A stretch of 64,000 bases of DNA, taken from positions 62,252 to 126,251 of the forward strand of contig NZ_LMGY01000016.1 of assembly GCF_001427585.1 (NCBI RefSeq), written 5' to 3'. Positions 28,886-38,138 of the stretch are shown in pieces. The translations under genes were made by a program, and so were the position numbers. This stretch comes from Pseudoxanthomonas sp. Root630. Lineage in GTDB: Bacteria > Pseudomonadota > Gammaproteobacteria > Xanthomonadales > Xanthomonadaceae. The number at the start of each line of letters is the position of its first letter. The first letter of the stretch is position 1. Below the pieces are notes generated by a model that worked only from the letters and a program-made list of their open reading frames with translations, searched no databases and was not told the origin of the DNA.

Positions 28886-31249
28886 TCAGCCCTTGTCTTT
28901 CGCCCGCGCGAACGCGGCGGCCAGCGCGTTGTCGGCCGGCGGCGCGCTGGTCTTCGCCGGTGCAGGACCTCGGCGCTGATCGCGTGGGTTGCCGCGGTCG
29001 GGCCCGCGCGGCGGACGCGGATCGTTCGCCCGGGCTTCGCGCGGCGCCTGCGGTGCCGGCGCGTCGTCGAGGCGGCGCGTCAACGCGATGCGCTTGCGGG
29101 CCACATCGACTTCCAGCACCTTCACCTTGACGATGTCGCCGGCCTTCACGACCTCGCGCGGATCCTTCACGTAGCGGTCGGCCAGCGCGGAGATGTGGAT
29201 CAGGCCGTCCTGATGCACGCCGATGTCGACGAACGCACCGAACGCCGCCACGTTGCTGACCACGCCTTCCAGGATCATGCCTTCGCGCAGGTCCTTGATG
29301 TCTTCCACCCCGTCGGCAAAGCGCGCGGCCTTGAACTCCGGGCGCGGATCGCGGCCGGGCTTCTCCAGTTCCTTCAGGATGTCGCGGATGGTCGGCACGC
29401 CGAAGCTGGCGTCGGTGTACTGCTCGGCCTTCACCGCACGCAGGAATACCGTGTCGCCGACGATCTGCTTCACCTGCCGGCCGCTGCCGGCCAGGATGCG
29501 CTCCACCACCGGATAGGCTTCGGGATGCACGGACGAGGCATCCAGCGGCTCGTCGCCATCGGCGATGCGCAGGAAGCCGGCGCACTGCTCGAAGGTCTTC
29601 TCGCCCAGGCGCGGTACGCCCAGCAGTGCCTTGCGCGTGCGGAACGCGCCATGTTCGTCGCGGAAGCGCACGATGTTCTCGGCCACCGTGGACGACAGGC
29701 CGGACACGCGCGTCAGCAGCGCCGCCGAGGCGGTGTTGACGTCCACGCCCACGGCGTTCACGCAGTCTTCCACCCGCGCATCGAGCGCGCGCGCCAGGCG
29801 GAACTGGTCCACGTCGTGCTGGTACTGGCCCACGCCAATGGCCTTGGGTTCGATCTTCACCAGTTCCGCGAGCGGGTCCTGCAGGCGGCGCGCGATCGAG
29901 ACCGCACCGCGGATGCTGACGTCGAGGTCGGGGAATTCCTTCGCCGCGAATTCGGATGCCGAGTACACCGACGCGCCGGCCTCGCTGACGACGATCTTGT
30001 CCATCTTCAATTCCGGCGCCTGCTTGATCAGGTCGCCCGCCAGCTTGTCGGTCTCGCGGCTGGCGGTGCCGTTGCCGATGGCGATCAGATCCACCTGGTG
30101 CTTCGCGCACAGCGCACGCAGCACATGCAGCGATTGATCCCACTGGCGCTTGGGCTCGTGCGGATAGATCGTCGCGGTATCGACCAGCTTGCCGGTGCGG
30201 TCGACCACGGCGACCTTCACGCCGGTGCGCAGGCCCGGATCGAGGCCGAGCACGGCCTTCGGCCCAGCGGGCGCGGCCAGCAACAGATCCTTGAGGTTGT
30301 CGCCGAACACCGCGATGGCCTCGGCCTCGGCTTTCTCGCGCGCCTGGTTGAACAGGTCCAGCAGCAGGTGCATGTGCAGCTTGGCGCGCCAGGTCAGGCG
30401 GCAGGCATCCAGCAGCCACTTGTCGGCGGCACGCCCCTGCGCCGACACGCCGGCATGCACGGCCACGCGGCCCTCGGCGTGCTGATGGCCTGCCTCGGCC
30501 TCCATGCCGGGATCGAGATCGAGCAGCAGGATCTCCTCGCGGCGCGCGCGGAACAGCGCCAGCAGCCGGTGCGAGGGGATCTTCGCCAGCAGTTCGGCAT
30601 GGTCGAAATAGTCGCGGTATTTCGCGCCTTCGTTTTCCTTGCCTTGCGCGACCTTCGCGCGGATCACGCCGACGTCGGTCATCCAGTGGCGCAGTTCGCC
30701 GACCAGCGCGGCGTTCTCGCCCCAGCGCTCCATCAGGATCGCGCGCGTGCCGTCGAGCGCGGCCTTGGCATCGGCCACGCCCTTCTCCGCATCGATGTAC
30801 GCGGCCGCGGTGGTTTCGGGTACCTGGGTGGGATCGGCGAGCAGGCCGTCGGCGAGCGGTTCGAGGCCGGCTTCGCGCGCGATCTGCGCGCGGGTGCGGC
30901 GCTTGGGCTTGTACGGCAGGTAGAGGTCTTCCAGGCGGGCCTTGCTGTCGGCGCCTTCGATCTCGGTACGCAGTTCGTCGGTCAGCTTGCCCTGCTCGTC
31001 GATGCTGGCGAGCACGGCGGCGCGGCGGTCTTCCAGCTCGCGCAGGTAGGTCAGGCGTGTCTCGAGGTTGCGCAGCTGGGTGTCGTCCAGCCCGCCGGTG
31101 ACTTCCTTGCGGTAGCGGGCGATGAAGGGCACGGTGGCGCCTTCGTCGAGCAGGGCGATGGCGGCCTTGGCCTGCGCGGTCTGTGCGCCGATCTCGGCGG
31201 CGATGGTAACGGCGATGTGCTCGGCGATCTGGGGCGTACGGTCTTGCAT
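28886..31249 (-). CDS. tex: Tex-family S1 RNA-binding transcription accessory protein
   Basis: 787-aa cytoplasmic Tex protein, which binds nucleic acid and affects transcription and stress tolerance. The N-terminal Tex domain ([20 protein letters not shown]), the YqgF/RNase H-like fold ([21 protein letters not shown]), the helix-hairpin-helix region ([15 protein letters not shown]) and the C-terminal S1 domain ([20 protein letters not shown], about residue 655) are in the usual order. An Arg/Pro/Gly-rich disordered tail of about 70 residues follows. The ATG at 31249 gives the family N-terminus; no strong Shine-Dalgarno is seen. Confidence 0.95.
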   Translation of the reverse strand: MQDRTPQIAEHIAVTIAAEIGAQTAQAKAAIALLDEGATVPFIARYRKEVTGGLDDTQLRNLETRLTYLRELEDRRAAVLASIDEQGKLTDELRTEIEGADSKARLEDLYLPYKPKRRTRAQIAREAGLEPLADGLLADPTQVPETTAAAYIDAEKGVADAKAALDGTRAILMERWGENAALVGELRHWMTDVGVIRAKVAQGKENEGAKYRDYFDHAELLAKIPSHRLLALFRARREEILLLDLDPGMEAEAGHQHAEGRVAVHAGVSAQGRAADKWLLDACRLTWRAKLHMHLLLDLFNQAREKAEAEAIAVFGDNLKDLLLAAPAGPKAVLGLDPGLRTGVKVAVVDRTGKLVDTATIYPHEPKRQWDQSLHVLRALCAKHQVDLIAIGNGTASRETDKLAGDLIKQAPELKMDKIVVSEAGASVYSASEFAAKEFPDLDVSIRGAVSIARRLQDPLAELVKIEPKAIGVGQYQHDVDQFRLARALDARVEDCVNAVGVDVNTASAALLTRVSGLSSTVAENIVRFRDEHGAFRTRKALLGVPRLGEKTFEQCAGFLRIADGDEPLDASSVHPEAYPVVERILAGSGRQVKQIVGDTVFLRAVKAEQYTDASFGVPTIRDILKELEKPGRDPRPEFKAARFADGVEDIKDLREGMILEGVVSNVAAFGAFVDIGVHQDGLIHISALADRYVKDPREVVKAGDIVKVKVLEVDVARKRIALTRRLDDAPAPQAPREARANDPRPPRGPDRGNPRDQRRGPAPAKTSAPPADNALAAAFARAKDKG

Positions 31250-31403
31250 TGCGTCCGGAATTGGAAAACCCGATGGACCGGGTGGGACCGGGATTGTGGC
31301 AACGGATCGCCGCGCGGGAAACGGGTTGACAGCCGCGTCCGATGCGGGCTGACGGACGGAGCGCCGCTGGCTATGCTCGGACACCCCGCAAGGACCCCTG
31401 CCC

Positions 31404-32348
31404 ATGCGCACGCTGTATCCCGAGATCGCGCCGTACCGCACGCACCGGCTCGCCGTCGATGCCCTGCACACCCTCCATGTGGAGGAATGCGGCAACCCGG
31501 ACGGCATCCCCGTGATCTTCCTGCACGGCGGCCCGGGCGCGGGCCTGTCGCCGGTGCATCGGCGCTTCTTCGACCCGGGGCGCTACCGCATCGTGCTGTT
31601 CGACCAGCGCGGTACCGGGCAGTCCACGCCGTTCGGCGAGTTGCGCGACAACACCACCGCGCACCTGGTCGCCGACATCGAGGCCGTGCGCACGCACGTG
31701 GGCATCGACCGCTGGCTGGTGTTCGGCGGCTCCTGGGGCTCCACGCTGGCGCTGGCGTATTCGCAGGCGCATCCGGAACGCGCGACCGGGGTGATCGTGC
31801 GCGGCGTCTACCTGGGCCGCGAGGAAGAGAACCGCTGGTTCAATGAGGCCGACGGCGGTGCGCGATGGGTGTTCCCGGAGCGCTGGGCGCGCTACGAGGC
31901 GCACATCCCGGCCGATGAGCGCGGCGCGATGATCGAGGCGTACTGGCGTCGCATGGACGATCCCGACGCCTCCATCGCCCTTGCCGCCGCCCAGGCCTGG
32001 TTGGGCTGGGAAGACGGCGCGGCGACGCTCCTGCACGACCCGGACGCGGCACCCGATGAAGATCCCGCCAAGGTGCTCGCCAAGGCACGGATCGAAGCGC
32101 ACTACTTCCGCCACAACGCCTTCCTCGCGCATGGGCAGTTGCTGCGCGACATCGGCCGCATCCGCCACCTGCCCGGCGTGATCGTGCAGGGCCGCTACGA
32201 CATCATCTGCCCGCCGCGCAGTGCGTGGGATCTGGCGCAAGCCTGGCCCGAGGCGCGCCTGGAGATGGTGCTGGCCGGCCACGGCGCCACCGAGCCCGCG
32301 ATCGCCGATGCCCTGGTCCGCGCGACGGACGCCTTCGCGGAGCGCTGA
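31404..32348 (+). CDS. pip: Proline iminopeptidase (prolyl aminopeptidase)
   Basis: Cytoplasmic alpha/beta hydrolase that removes N-terminal proline from peptides. 314 aa, standard length. N-terminal [19 protein letters not shown] and the oxyanion motif FLHGGPGAG are typical. The nucleophile is in [11 protein letters not shown], the Asp in GRYDIICP and the His in AGHGATEP. The canonical His environment in many Pip proteins is SGHSA, here AGHGA, a mild variation. Divergent from tex with a 154-bp gap, convergent with the OmpA lipoprotein. Confidence 0.93.
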   Translation: MRTLYPEIAPYRTHRLAVDALHTLHVEECGNPDGIPVIFLHGGPGAGLSPVHRRFFDPGRYRIVLFDQRGTGQSTPFGELRDNTTAHLVADIEAVRTHVGIDRWLVFGGSWGSTLALAYSQAHPERATGVIVRGVYLGREEENRWFNEADGGARWVFPERWARYEAHIPADERGAMIEAYWRRMDDPDASIALAAAQAWLGWEDGAATLLHDPDAAPDEDPAKVLAKARIEAHYFRHNAFLAHGQLLRDIGRIRHLPGVIVQGRYDIICPPRSAWDLAQAWPEARLEMVLAGHGATEPAIADALVRATDAFAER

Positions 32349-32355
32349 AACGAAG

Positions 32356-32378
32356 ACGGGCCGCGCTAGGCGGCCCGT
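32356..32378. terminator. Bidirectional hairpin between pip and the OmpA lipoprotein gene
   Basis: ACGGGCCGC (32356-32364) and GCGGCCCGT (32370-32378) form a perfect 9-bp stem with a 5-nt loop in a 51-bp convergent spacer. No strong T-run on either side. Confidence 0.6.
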
Positions 32379-32399
32379 CGGGTACGGCATGCAGGCGGC

Positions 32400-33074
32400 T
32401 TACGAACGCACCGGCAGCACACGGATCTCGACACGACGGTTGAGCGCGCGGCCCGCATCGGTGTCGTTGCTCGCGACCGGATAACGCTTGCCCATGCCGA
32501 CGATCTCGAAGCGCTCGCGCTGCAGGCCCTGGCCGATCAGGTAGTTGCCGACCGACGCGGCGCGCTGCTCGGACAACCGCTGGTTGACCGCGTCGGTACC
32601 GATGCTGTCGGTATGGCCGCTGACTTCCACGATGGTCTGGTTGTATTCGCGCAACGTCGAGGCGACGTTGTTGAGCGCCGGGTAGAACTGGGACTTCAGG
32701 TCGGCCCTGCCGAAATCGAAGGTCACGCCATCGGGCAGGTTGAGCTTGATGACGTCGCCATCACGGCTGACGTCGATGCCGGTGCCCGCGGTCTGGCGGC
32801 GCAGTTCGGCCTCCTGGCGGTCCTGGTAGGCGCCGATGGAGCCGCCGGCGAGGCCGCCGATACCCGCACCCACCAAGGCGCGCTGGCGACGTTCGGTGGC
32901 ATCGCTGCCGCTGAGCAGGCCGGCCACCGCGCCGATGCCCGCGCCGATCAGGGCGCCGGTGCGGGTGCGATTGGGGTCGTTGGGGTCATTGGTCTGGCCG
33001 GTGTAGCTGGCGCAGCCGCCAAGCAGAGTGACAGTGAGCGCCGCCAGGGCGCCGGTCTTCAGCATCGCATTCAT
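32400..33074 (-). CDS. OmpA-family outer membrane lipoprotein with glycine-zipper segment
   Basis: 224-aa lipoprotein (YiaD-like). The signal peptide ends in the lipobox LLGGC. Two Gly-zipper stretches follow (GALIGAGIGAVAGLL and ALVGAGIGGLAGGSIGA), and then an OmpA peptidoglycan-binding domain with FDFGRADLKSQF, VSGHTDSIGTDAVNQRLSEQ and NRRVEIRV. It probably links the outer membrane to peptidoglycan. AGGAGG lies 5 nt before the ATG. It is the last gene of a minus-strand run after the acyltransferase, but a 107-bp gap suggests its own promoter. Confidence 0.92.
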   Translation of the reverse strand: MNAMLKTGALAALTVTLLGGCASYTGQTNDPNDPNRTRTGALIGAGIGAVAGLLSGSDATERRQRALVGAGIGGLAGGSIGAYQDRQEAELRRQTAGTGIDVSRDGDVIKLNLPDGVTFDFGRADLKSQFYPALNNVASTLREYNQTIVEVSGHTDSIGTDAVNQRLSEQRAASVGNYLIGQGLQRERFEIVGMGKRYPVASNDTDAGRALNRRVEIRVLPVRS

Positions 33075-33181
33075 ACATCCTCCTGATTGGCCTGCGGGGA
33101 ACCTCGAACGGCCGCAAGCCTACCCAGCAAAATGTTCACAACGCGCGATTTGAGCCCTGTTCATTCAGGTGCCGTCGGGCT

Positions 33182-34642
33182 TCAACCCATCAGCGCCGCA
33201 GCGCCTTCGGCGTCCAGCGTCCGCTCCCAGCTCCCCATCAGCGACAGGTACAGCAGCTTCTCGAATTCGGGGCCGAAGCGCCGGATCACGGCATCGGGAT
33301 CGGGGATCAGCTTGGCGTCCGCGATCAGTCCGAAGTGCACGCGGCCGTTGTAGCTGAGGATGGAAACACCAATGCCGATGGAGCCGGTCTGCGGCACCCA
33401 GAACATCATCTCCCGCAGGCGCGAACCGCCCATGTAGAGCGGCTGCTGCGGGCCGGGCACATTGGTGGCTACCGCGGTGGCCTTGCGCGAGAACAGCTCC
33501 AGCGCCACGCCCTGGATGGCCGAGGGCGCCATGCCAAGCGCCGCCAAAAGTCCAAAGGCAACAATAGCTTGGCGGGAATTCTTCAAGTCGCGCATGCACT
33601 CGGCGACGCGCTCCACGCGGCGGATCGGATTGTCCTCGCCGACCGGCAGGTCCAGGAACACCAGGCCGAAGTGGTTGCCCAGCTTGCGGGCATGTTCGAG
33701 CGGACGCAGGTTCACCGGCACCGTGGCGCGCAGGGTGACGCCATCGAGCTGCTCGCCCCGCTCCAGCATGTAGCTGCGCAGCGCGCCGGCGGCGGCGGCC
33801 ATCAGCACGTCGTTGACGGTGCAGTCGCAGGCACGGCCGACGGCCTTCACGTCTTCCAGGTCGAGCGGTTCGGCCCAGGCCACCCGCTTGCTGACACCGA
33901 GCTTGCCGCGCAGCAGTGTGGGCGGGTCGTCGGAGAGCGACAGCGCGTGCAACAGTTCGCGGCCGATCTCGCCGCCCTCCCTCGCCAGCATCGTGGCCAG
34001 CGTGGGGTCCTGCATCATCTCCATGCCCTTGCCGAGCACCTTGCCGCCGATCTGCACATAGCGATCGATGGCGCCGACGCGACGCACGACCTCCGCGCCG
34101 TCCTGCTTCAGCCAAGCCGAACGCAGGTCCTTGCCGGTGTCGGGCTTGCGGCTGGTGTCGGTGAGCGACAGCAGCACCTGCACCAGGGCGATGCCATCGG
34201 CATAGCTGTGGTGGATGCGCGCGACCAGCGCCGACCCGGTGCCATAGCGTTCGATCAGGTGGAATTGCCACAGCGGCTTGGTCTTGTCCAAGGGCGTGGA
34301 GGCCATCTGGCTGGTGAAGCGCTCCAGCGCCTTCTTCTCGGATTTCGGGTCGTGCCGGCCGGGCAGCGCGGACAGGCGCACATGCCAGTCGAGATCGAAA
34401 TCGGGATCGGTCACCCAGGACGCGCCGGCCGGTGTATCGACCGCCTTCTGCAGGAAGCGCGGATACGCGAGGAAGCGTTTCTTCACCACCTGCTTCAGCG
34501 TGTCGAGCGTCATCGGCTCGTCGAACATCAGCACGCCGGTGATCATCATCGGGTTCATCGGGCGGCACATCCGCAACCAGGCGGTGTCCACCCGCGACAT
34601 CGGCTCGCGACGCGGCTTTGCCGGCGCCTTCTTCGTGGCCAT
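33182..34642 (-). CDS. Wax ester synthase / diacylglycerol acyltransferase (WS/DGAT family)
   Basis: Acyl-CoA-dependent O-acyltransferase of the WS/DGAT family, 486 aa, normal length. The catalytic motif is ARIHHSYADGIALV (HHxxxDG, near residue 147). Family segments PLDKTKPLWQFHLIE, VPVNLRP, ATNVPGPQQPLYMGG and NGRVHFGLIAD are present. It could make wax esters or triacylglycerol as storage lipid or transfer acyl groups in envelope lipids; the substrate is not evident. GAGGAGG precedes the ATG at 34642. It follows the photolyase gene by 59 bp on the same strand. Confidence 0.92.
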   Translation of the reverse strand: MATKKAPAKPRREPMSRVDTAWLRMCRPMNPMMITGVLMFDEPMTLDTLKQVVKKRFLAYPRFLQKAVDTPAGASWVTDPDFDLDWHVRLSALPGRHDPKSEKKALERFTSQMASTPLDKTKPLWQFHLIERYGTGSALVARIHHSYADGIALVQVLLSLTDTSRKPDTGKDLRSAWLKQDGAEVVRRVGAIDRYVQIGGKVLGKGMEMMQDPTLATMLAREGGEIGRELLHALSLSDDPPTLLRGKLGVSKRVAWAEPLDLEDVKAVGRACDCTVNDVLMAAAAGALRSYMLERGEQLDGVTLRATVPVNLRPLEHARKLGNHFGLVFLDLPVGEDNPIRRVERVAECMRDLKNSRQAIVAFGLLAALGMAPSAIQGVALELFSRKATAVATNVPGPQQPLYMGGSRLREMMFWVPQTGSIGIGVSILSYNGRVHFGLIADAKLIPDPDAVIRRFGPEFEKLLYLSLMGSWERTLDAEGAAALMG

Positions 34643-34701
34643 GCTTGCCCTCCTCTCCCGCGCCGAGTGAAGCACGCGACGACGAAAGGCGTCAACGCGG
34701 C

Positions 34702-36120
34702 TCAGTCGCCGGTCTTGCGGTAAGCGGCCAACGCGCCTTCGCGCCCCGCAGCCAGGTCGACCAGCGGCCGGCGCGGATAATCCGGCGCGGCGCGCGCAAG
34801 CACGTCCGGTTTCTCCCACGGCGCGAAACGCAACGGCACCGGCACGTACGCCAGTTCCGGCACCCATCGCGCGATGTAGGTGCCCTTGGGGTCGAACTTC
34901 TCCGCCTGCGTCACCGGATTGAACACGCGGAAGTACGGCGCGGCATCGGCGCCGGTGCCCGCGGTCCATTGCCAACCCAAGGTGTTGTTCGCCAGGTCGG
35001 CATCGACCAGCGTGTCCCAGAACCAGCGCGCCCCGTGCAGCCAGTGGTAACGCAGGTGCTTGACCAGATAACTGGCCACGATCATCCGCACGCGGTTGTG
35101 CATGTAGCCGGTGGCCCACAGCTCGCGCAGGCCCGCATCCACGATGGGCACGCCCGTGCGTCCCTGTTGCCAGGCGGCCAGCGCGTCCGGATCGACCTTC
35201 GCCCAATCGAAATGTTCGAAGCGCGGATTGAGGTTCTGGGTAGGCGTGTGCGGGAAATGGTGCAGCAGGTGGTAGGCGAACTCGCGCCAGCCCAGCTCCC
35301 GGATGTAGCCATCCATGTCCGCGCTGTTGCCGGCTGTGCGCTCTCGCTCCAGTCCGGCGGTGATGCGCCAGGGGGCGATCTCGCCGAAATGAAGATGTGC
35401 GGACAACTTCGAGGTGCCGGTGCGGTCGGGCCGGTCGCGGTCGGTGCGATAGCCGCGCAATGCGCCGTCGATGAAGATATCCAGCGCGTCGCGTGCGCCG
35501 GCTTCGCCCGGCGTCCATGTCTCCCAGAAACCGGCATCCCAGCCGAGGGCGGGCTTCAGCTGCCAGGTGTCGAGTGCATCTCCCCGCAGCGATCCATCGA
35601 ACGCCGGCAGGGCATCGGGTGCATTCCAGGGCTCCGGCGCGCGCCATTGCGCCAGCGCCGAGCGCCAGAAGGGCGTGAACACCTTGTAGGGGCCGCCCTG
35701 CTGCGTGGCCAGGTCCCAGGGTTCGAACAGCAGGCTGCCGTTGAAGCTCTCCACGCGCAACCCGCGCTCGCGCAGCGCCTTCTTCAGCGCAGCGTCGCGC
35801 GGCTGGGTAGCCGGTTCGTACTTGCGGTTCCAGAACACCGCGTCGGCACCGGTGTCCGCCAACACCTCGTCCAGCACGGCTGCACTGGCACCCCGCCGCC
35901 GCAGCAGGCGCGAGCCGCGCCTGCGCAGATCGGCATCCAGCGCGGCGAGCGAGCGATGCAGCCACGCGTCCGATGCCCCGCCCGGCGCCCACTCGCCCTC
36001 TTCGCGCGGTGCGCGGATGTAGAGCGGGATCGGCGTGAAGCCTTCCTCCAGCGCGGCACGCAGCGCCGGATTGTCGTCAAGGCGCAGGTCGTGCCGGAAC
36101 CAGACGAGGGCGTGGGGCAT
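34702..36120 (-). CDS. phrB: Deoxyribodipyrimidine photo-lyase
   Basis: Light-driven repair of cyclobutane pyrimidine dimers. 472 aa, normal length. The N-terminal antenna-cofactor domain starts MPHALVWFRHDLRLDDNPAL. The FAD-binding C-terminal half contains TSKLSAHLHFGEIAPW, GWREFAYHLLHHFP, GVPIVDAGLRELWATGYMHN and RYHWLHGARWFWDTL, with Trp residues of the electron-transfer chain. The start at 36120 is placed by homology; no good Shine-Dalgarno is seen. It lies 29 bp after alr and 59 bp before the acyltransferase. Confidence 0.96.
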   Translation of the reverse strand: MPHALVWFRHDLRLDDNPALRAALEEGFTPIPLYIRAPREEGEWAPGGASDAWLHRSLAALDADLRRRGSRLLRRRGASAAVLDEVLADTGADAVFWNRKYEPATQPRDAALKKALRERGLRVESFNGSLLFEPWDLATQQGGPYKVFTPFWRSALAQWRAPEPWNAPDALPAFDGSLRGDALDTWQLKPALGWDAGFWETWTPGEAGARDALDIFIDGALRGYRTDRDRPDRTGTSKLSAHLHFGEIAPWRITAGLERERTAGNSADMDGYIRELGWREFAYHLLHHFPHTPTQNLNPRFEHFDWAKVDPDALAAWQQGRTGVPIVDAGLRELWATGYMHNRVRMIVASYLVKHLRYHWLHGARWFWDTLVDADLANNTLGWQWTAGTGADAAPYFRVFNPVTQAEKFDPKGTYIARWVPELAYVPVPLRFAPWEKPDVLARAAPDYPRRPLVDLAAGREGALAAYRKTGD

Positions 36121-36149
36121 GGAGGAACTCGCGCAGGATGACGGGACGC

Positions 36150-37343
36150 TTACGCAGGAGGCGCGGATCCGGATGCAGGCCCCGTGACGTACTCGCGCGG
36201 GATCCGCTCGTTCAGGCCGGTCAGGATCTCGTACGGAATCGTGCCCGCCGCCTGTGCGACGTCTTCGCAGCGGATCGATACGCCAGCCTGCTCGCCGATC
36301 AACACGACCTCGTCCTCGTTGTAGGCGGAGCCTTCCGTACCCAGGTCCACCATGAACTGGTCCATGCAGATACGACCGATGATGGGACGGCGCACGCCGC
36401 GCACAAGCACTTCGCCCCGCGATGACAACGCGCGCGGGAAACCGTCGCCATAGCCGATCGGCACGGTCACGACGCGGGTATCGCGCGGAGCAGTCCAGGT
36501 GGCGCCATAGCTGACGGTCCGTCCGGCGCGCACGATCTTGAAGTAGACGACCTGGGAGACCAGCGAGAGCGCCGGCTTCAGGTCGATCGTGGCGCGCGAC
36601 GCGGGGTCGGGCAGCACGCCGTACAGCGCGATGCCAGGGCGCACCATGTCGAGCCAGGTGTCGGGGAAGTGCAGCACGCCACCGGAGTTGGCCAGGTGCC
36701 GGAGCGGCATCGGTGCGCCCAGGCGGTCGAAGTGCGCGCAGGCGTCGAGGAAGCGTTCGCGCTGCTCGGCCGTCATCGGCGACGCAGGATCGTCCGCGCA
36801 GGCCAGGTGCGAGTAGATGCCCTTCACCGTGCACCACTGCGACGCCACGGCCGCCTCGATGAACGCACCGGCGTTCTCGCTGTGTACGCCGATGCGCTCC
36901 ATGCCGGTGTCCACTTTCAGGTGCACCACCGCTTTCCGCCCGGTCGCCTCGGCCGCCGCCTCGACCTGCCGCAGTTTGGCGATCGACGACACCGTCACTT
37001 CCAGGTCGTGGGCGAGGAACTGGGTCACCTGCGGCGCGTGGATGCCACCGAGCACGAGGATCGGCACGGTGATGCCGGCACGCCGCAGTGCGACACCCTC
37101 CTCCACGAACGCGACACCCAGTTGTTCGACGCCCTGCGCTTCGAGATGGTGCGCCACCGGCACCAGGCCGTGGCCGTAGGCATTGGCCTTGACGATGCCC
37201 ATGACCGGCACGCCGACGTGGCCCTGGATCGCGCGCAGGTTGTGCGTCAGCGCAGCCAGATCGACATGGATGCGCGTGGGACGGTCGTTCGCTTCGGGAC
37301 GCGTGTGCGGGGCTGACAAGACGGCATCCAGCGGAGTATCCAT
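36150..37343 (-). CDS. alr: Alanine racemase
   Basis: PLP enzyme that makes D-alanine for peptidoglycan. 397 aa, slightly long because of a 20-residue N-terminal extension. The PLP Lys is in MGIVKANAYGHGLVPVA, the second catalytic base Tyr in RTVSYGATWTAP, and GRICMDQFMVDLG is typical of the C-terminal domain. TACAAT lies 6 nt upstream of the ATG, with no Shine-Dalgarno, which suggests a leaderless mRNA. dnaB-alr is a conserved neighbourhood in gammaproteobacteria; here a small opposite-strand gene lies between them. Confidence 0.96.
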   Translation of the reverse strand: MDTPLDAVLSAPHTRPEANDRPTRIHVDLAALTHNLRAIQGHVGVPVMGIVKANAYGHGLVPVAHHLEAQGVEQLGVAFVEEGVALRRAGITVPILVLGGIHAPQVTQFLAHDLEVTVSSIAKLRQVEAAAEATGRKAVVHLKVDTGMERIGVHSENAGAFIEAAVASQWCTVKGIYSHLACADDPASPMTAEQRERFLDACAHFDRLGAPMPLRHLANSGGVLHFPDTWLDMVRPGIALYGVLPDPASRATIDLKPALSLVSQVVYFKIVRAGRTVSYGATWTAPRDTRVVTVPIGYGDGFPRALSSRGEVLVRGVRRPIIGRICMDQFMVDLGTEGSAYNEDEVVLIGEQAGVSIRCEDVAQAAGTIPYEILTGLNERIPREYVTGPASGSAPPA

Positions 37344-37349
37344 GCACGG

Positions 37350-37355
37350 ATTGTA
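37350..37355 (-). promoter_or_regulatory. Candidate -10 box for a leaderless alr mRNA
   Basis: TACAAT on the minus strand is followed by 6 nt and the alr ATG. No clear -35 was found. Confidence 0.4.
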
Positions 37356-37436
37356 GCGTCCGGCGCTGCGCTCCCGTTCATGCCGGCACGAATGCGCATG
37401 CGCTAGGCTTGCGACGACTTCCCGGGATCGGCTCCG

Positions 37437-38135
37437 TTGGCGCTTCGTACCAGGTCCACCAGGATCGTCGTCGTCGCGGCCCTTGCGCTCGTCATCGGTG
37501 CATGGCTGTGGATGCGCGTCATGCGCATGGATGCTCCCTCGCCGACCGAGGGTCCGTCGCCTACCCTGCCCGCTATCCCCTCCACGAAAGCCTCCGACGG
37601 GCCGGCAGCCGACGCCCGCGCTCCAGCGACCCCGCCAGGTGCCGCCAACGCATCCAGGGAACCGGCCTCAGCGACAGCGGGCGCCGCGCACCTGCCTGCC
37701 CTGGCGGCGGGAGCCCGTGCCGGCGCGCGCCCGTTGTCGCCGGAAGGAGAACGCCGGCTGGAGAAATTCCTGGAAGGACTTCGGACCACAAGCTCGGACG
37801 CGAATGACTACGAAGCGCTGGGCCGTTCGGAACCTGCGGACCCCGACTGGTCGCCGCGACTGGAGGCGTTGATCCAGCAGACGATCGAGCGCCATGCCCA
37901 TGAATTCGGACGCCTGGAGATCGGGCGGCCACGCTGCAGCAAGAGCCTGTGCATGCTGACGGCGGTGGCGACCACGAGGGACCCGCAGCAGCTGGCCCAG
38001 GCCGACTTCCAGCGCCTCATCTACGTGTACATGATGCCGGAGCCCTGGTTCCGCGCGTCCTTCTTCGATGCCAGCACGACCGTGGCCGGCGATGCGACCG
38101 GCGATGTCTTCGTGACCTACTTCATCCGCAAATAG
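37437..38135 (+). CDS. Membrane-anchored hypothetical protein with a TTG start
   Basis: 232-aa protein not recognised. A single N-terminal helix (VVVAALALVIGAWLW, about residues 11-26) anchors it. It is followed by a Pro/Ala/Ser/Thr-rich linker (about 33-100) and a periplasmic domain (about 105-232) with two Cys (RCSKSLCML) that could form a disulfide. TTG at 37437 is the only plausible start: a stop lies 33 bp upstream in frame and the next Met is inside the helix. It sits on the opposite strand between dnaB and alr, with only 3 bp to the dnaB stop. Confidence 0.7.
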   Translation: MALRTRSTRIVVVAALALVIGAWLWMRVMRMDAPSPTEGPSPTLPAIPSTKASDGPAADARAPATPPGAANASREPASATAGAAHLPALAAGARAGARPLSPEGERRLEKFLEGLRTTSSDANDYEALGRSEPADPDWSPRLEALIQQTIERHAHEFGRLEIGRPRCSKSLCMLTAVATTRDPQQLAQADFQRLIYVYMMPEPWFRASFFDASTTVAGDATGDVFVTYFIRK

Positions 38136-38138
38136 CGG

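Noticed and set aside
34643-35992. Apparent fusion of the acyltransferase frame into the photolyase gene
   Set aside because: The extension is an out-of-frame reading of the photolyase gene; the acyltransferase has a clear ATG with GAGGAGG at 34642.
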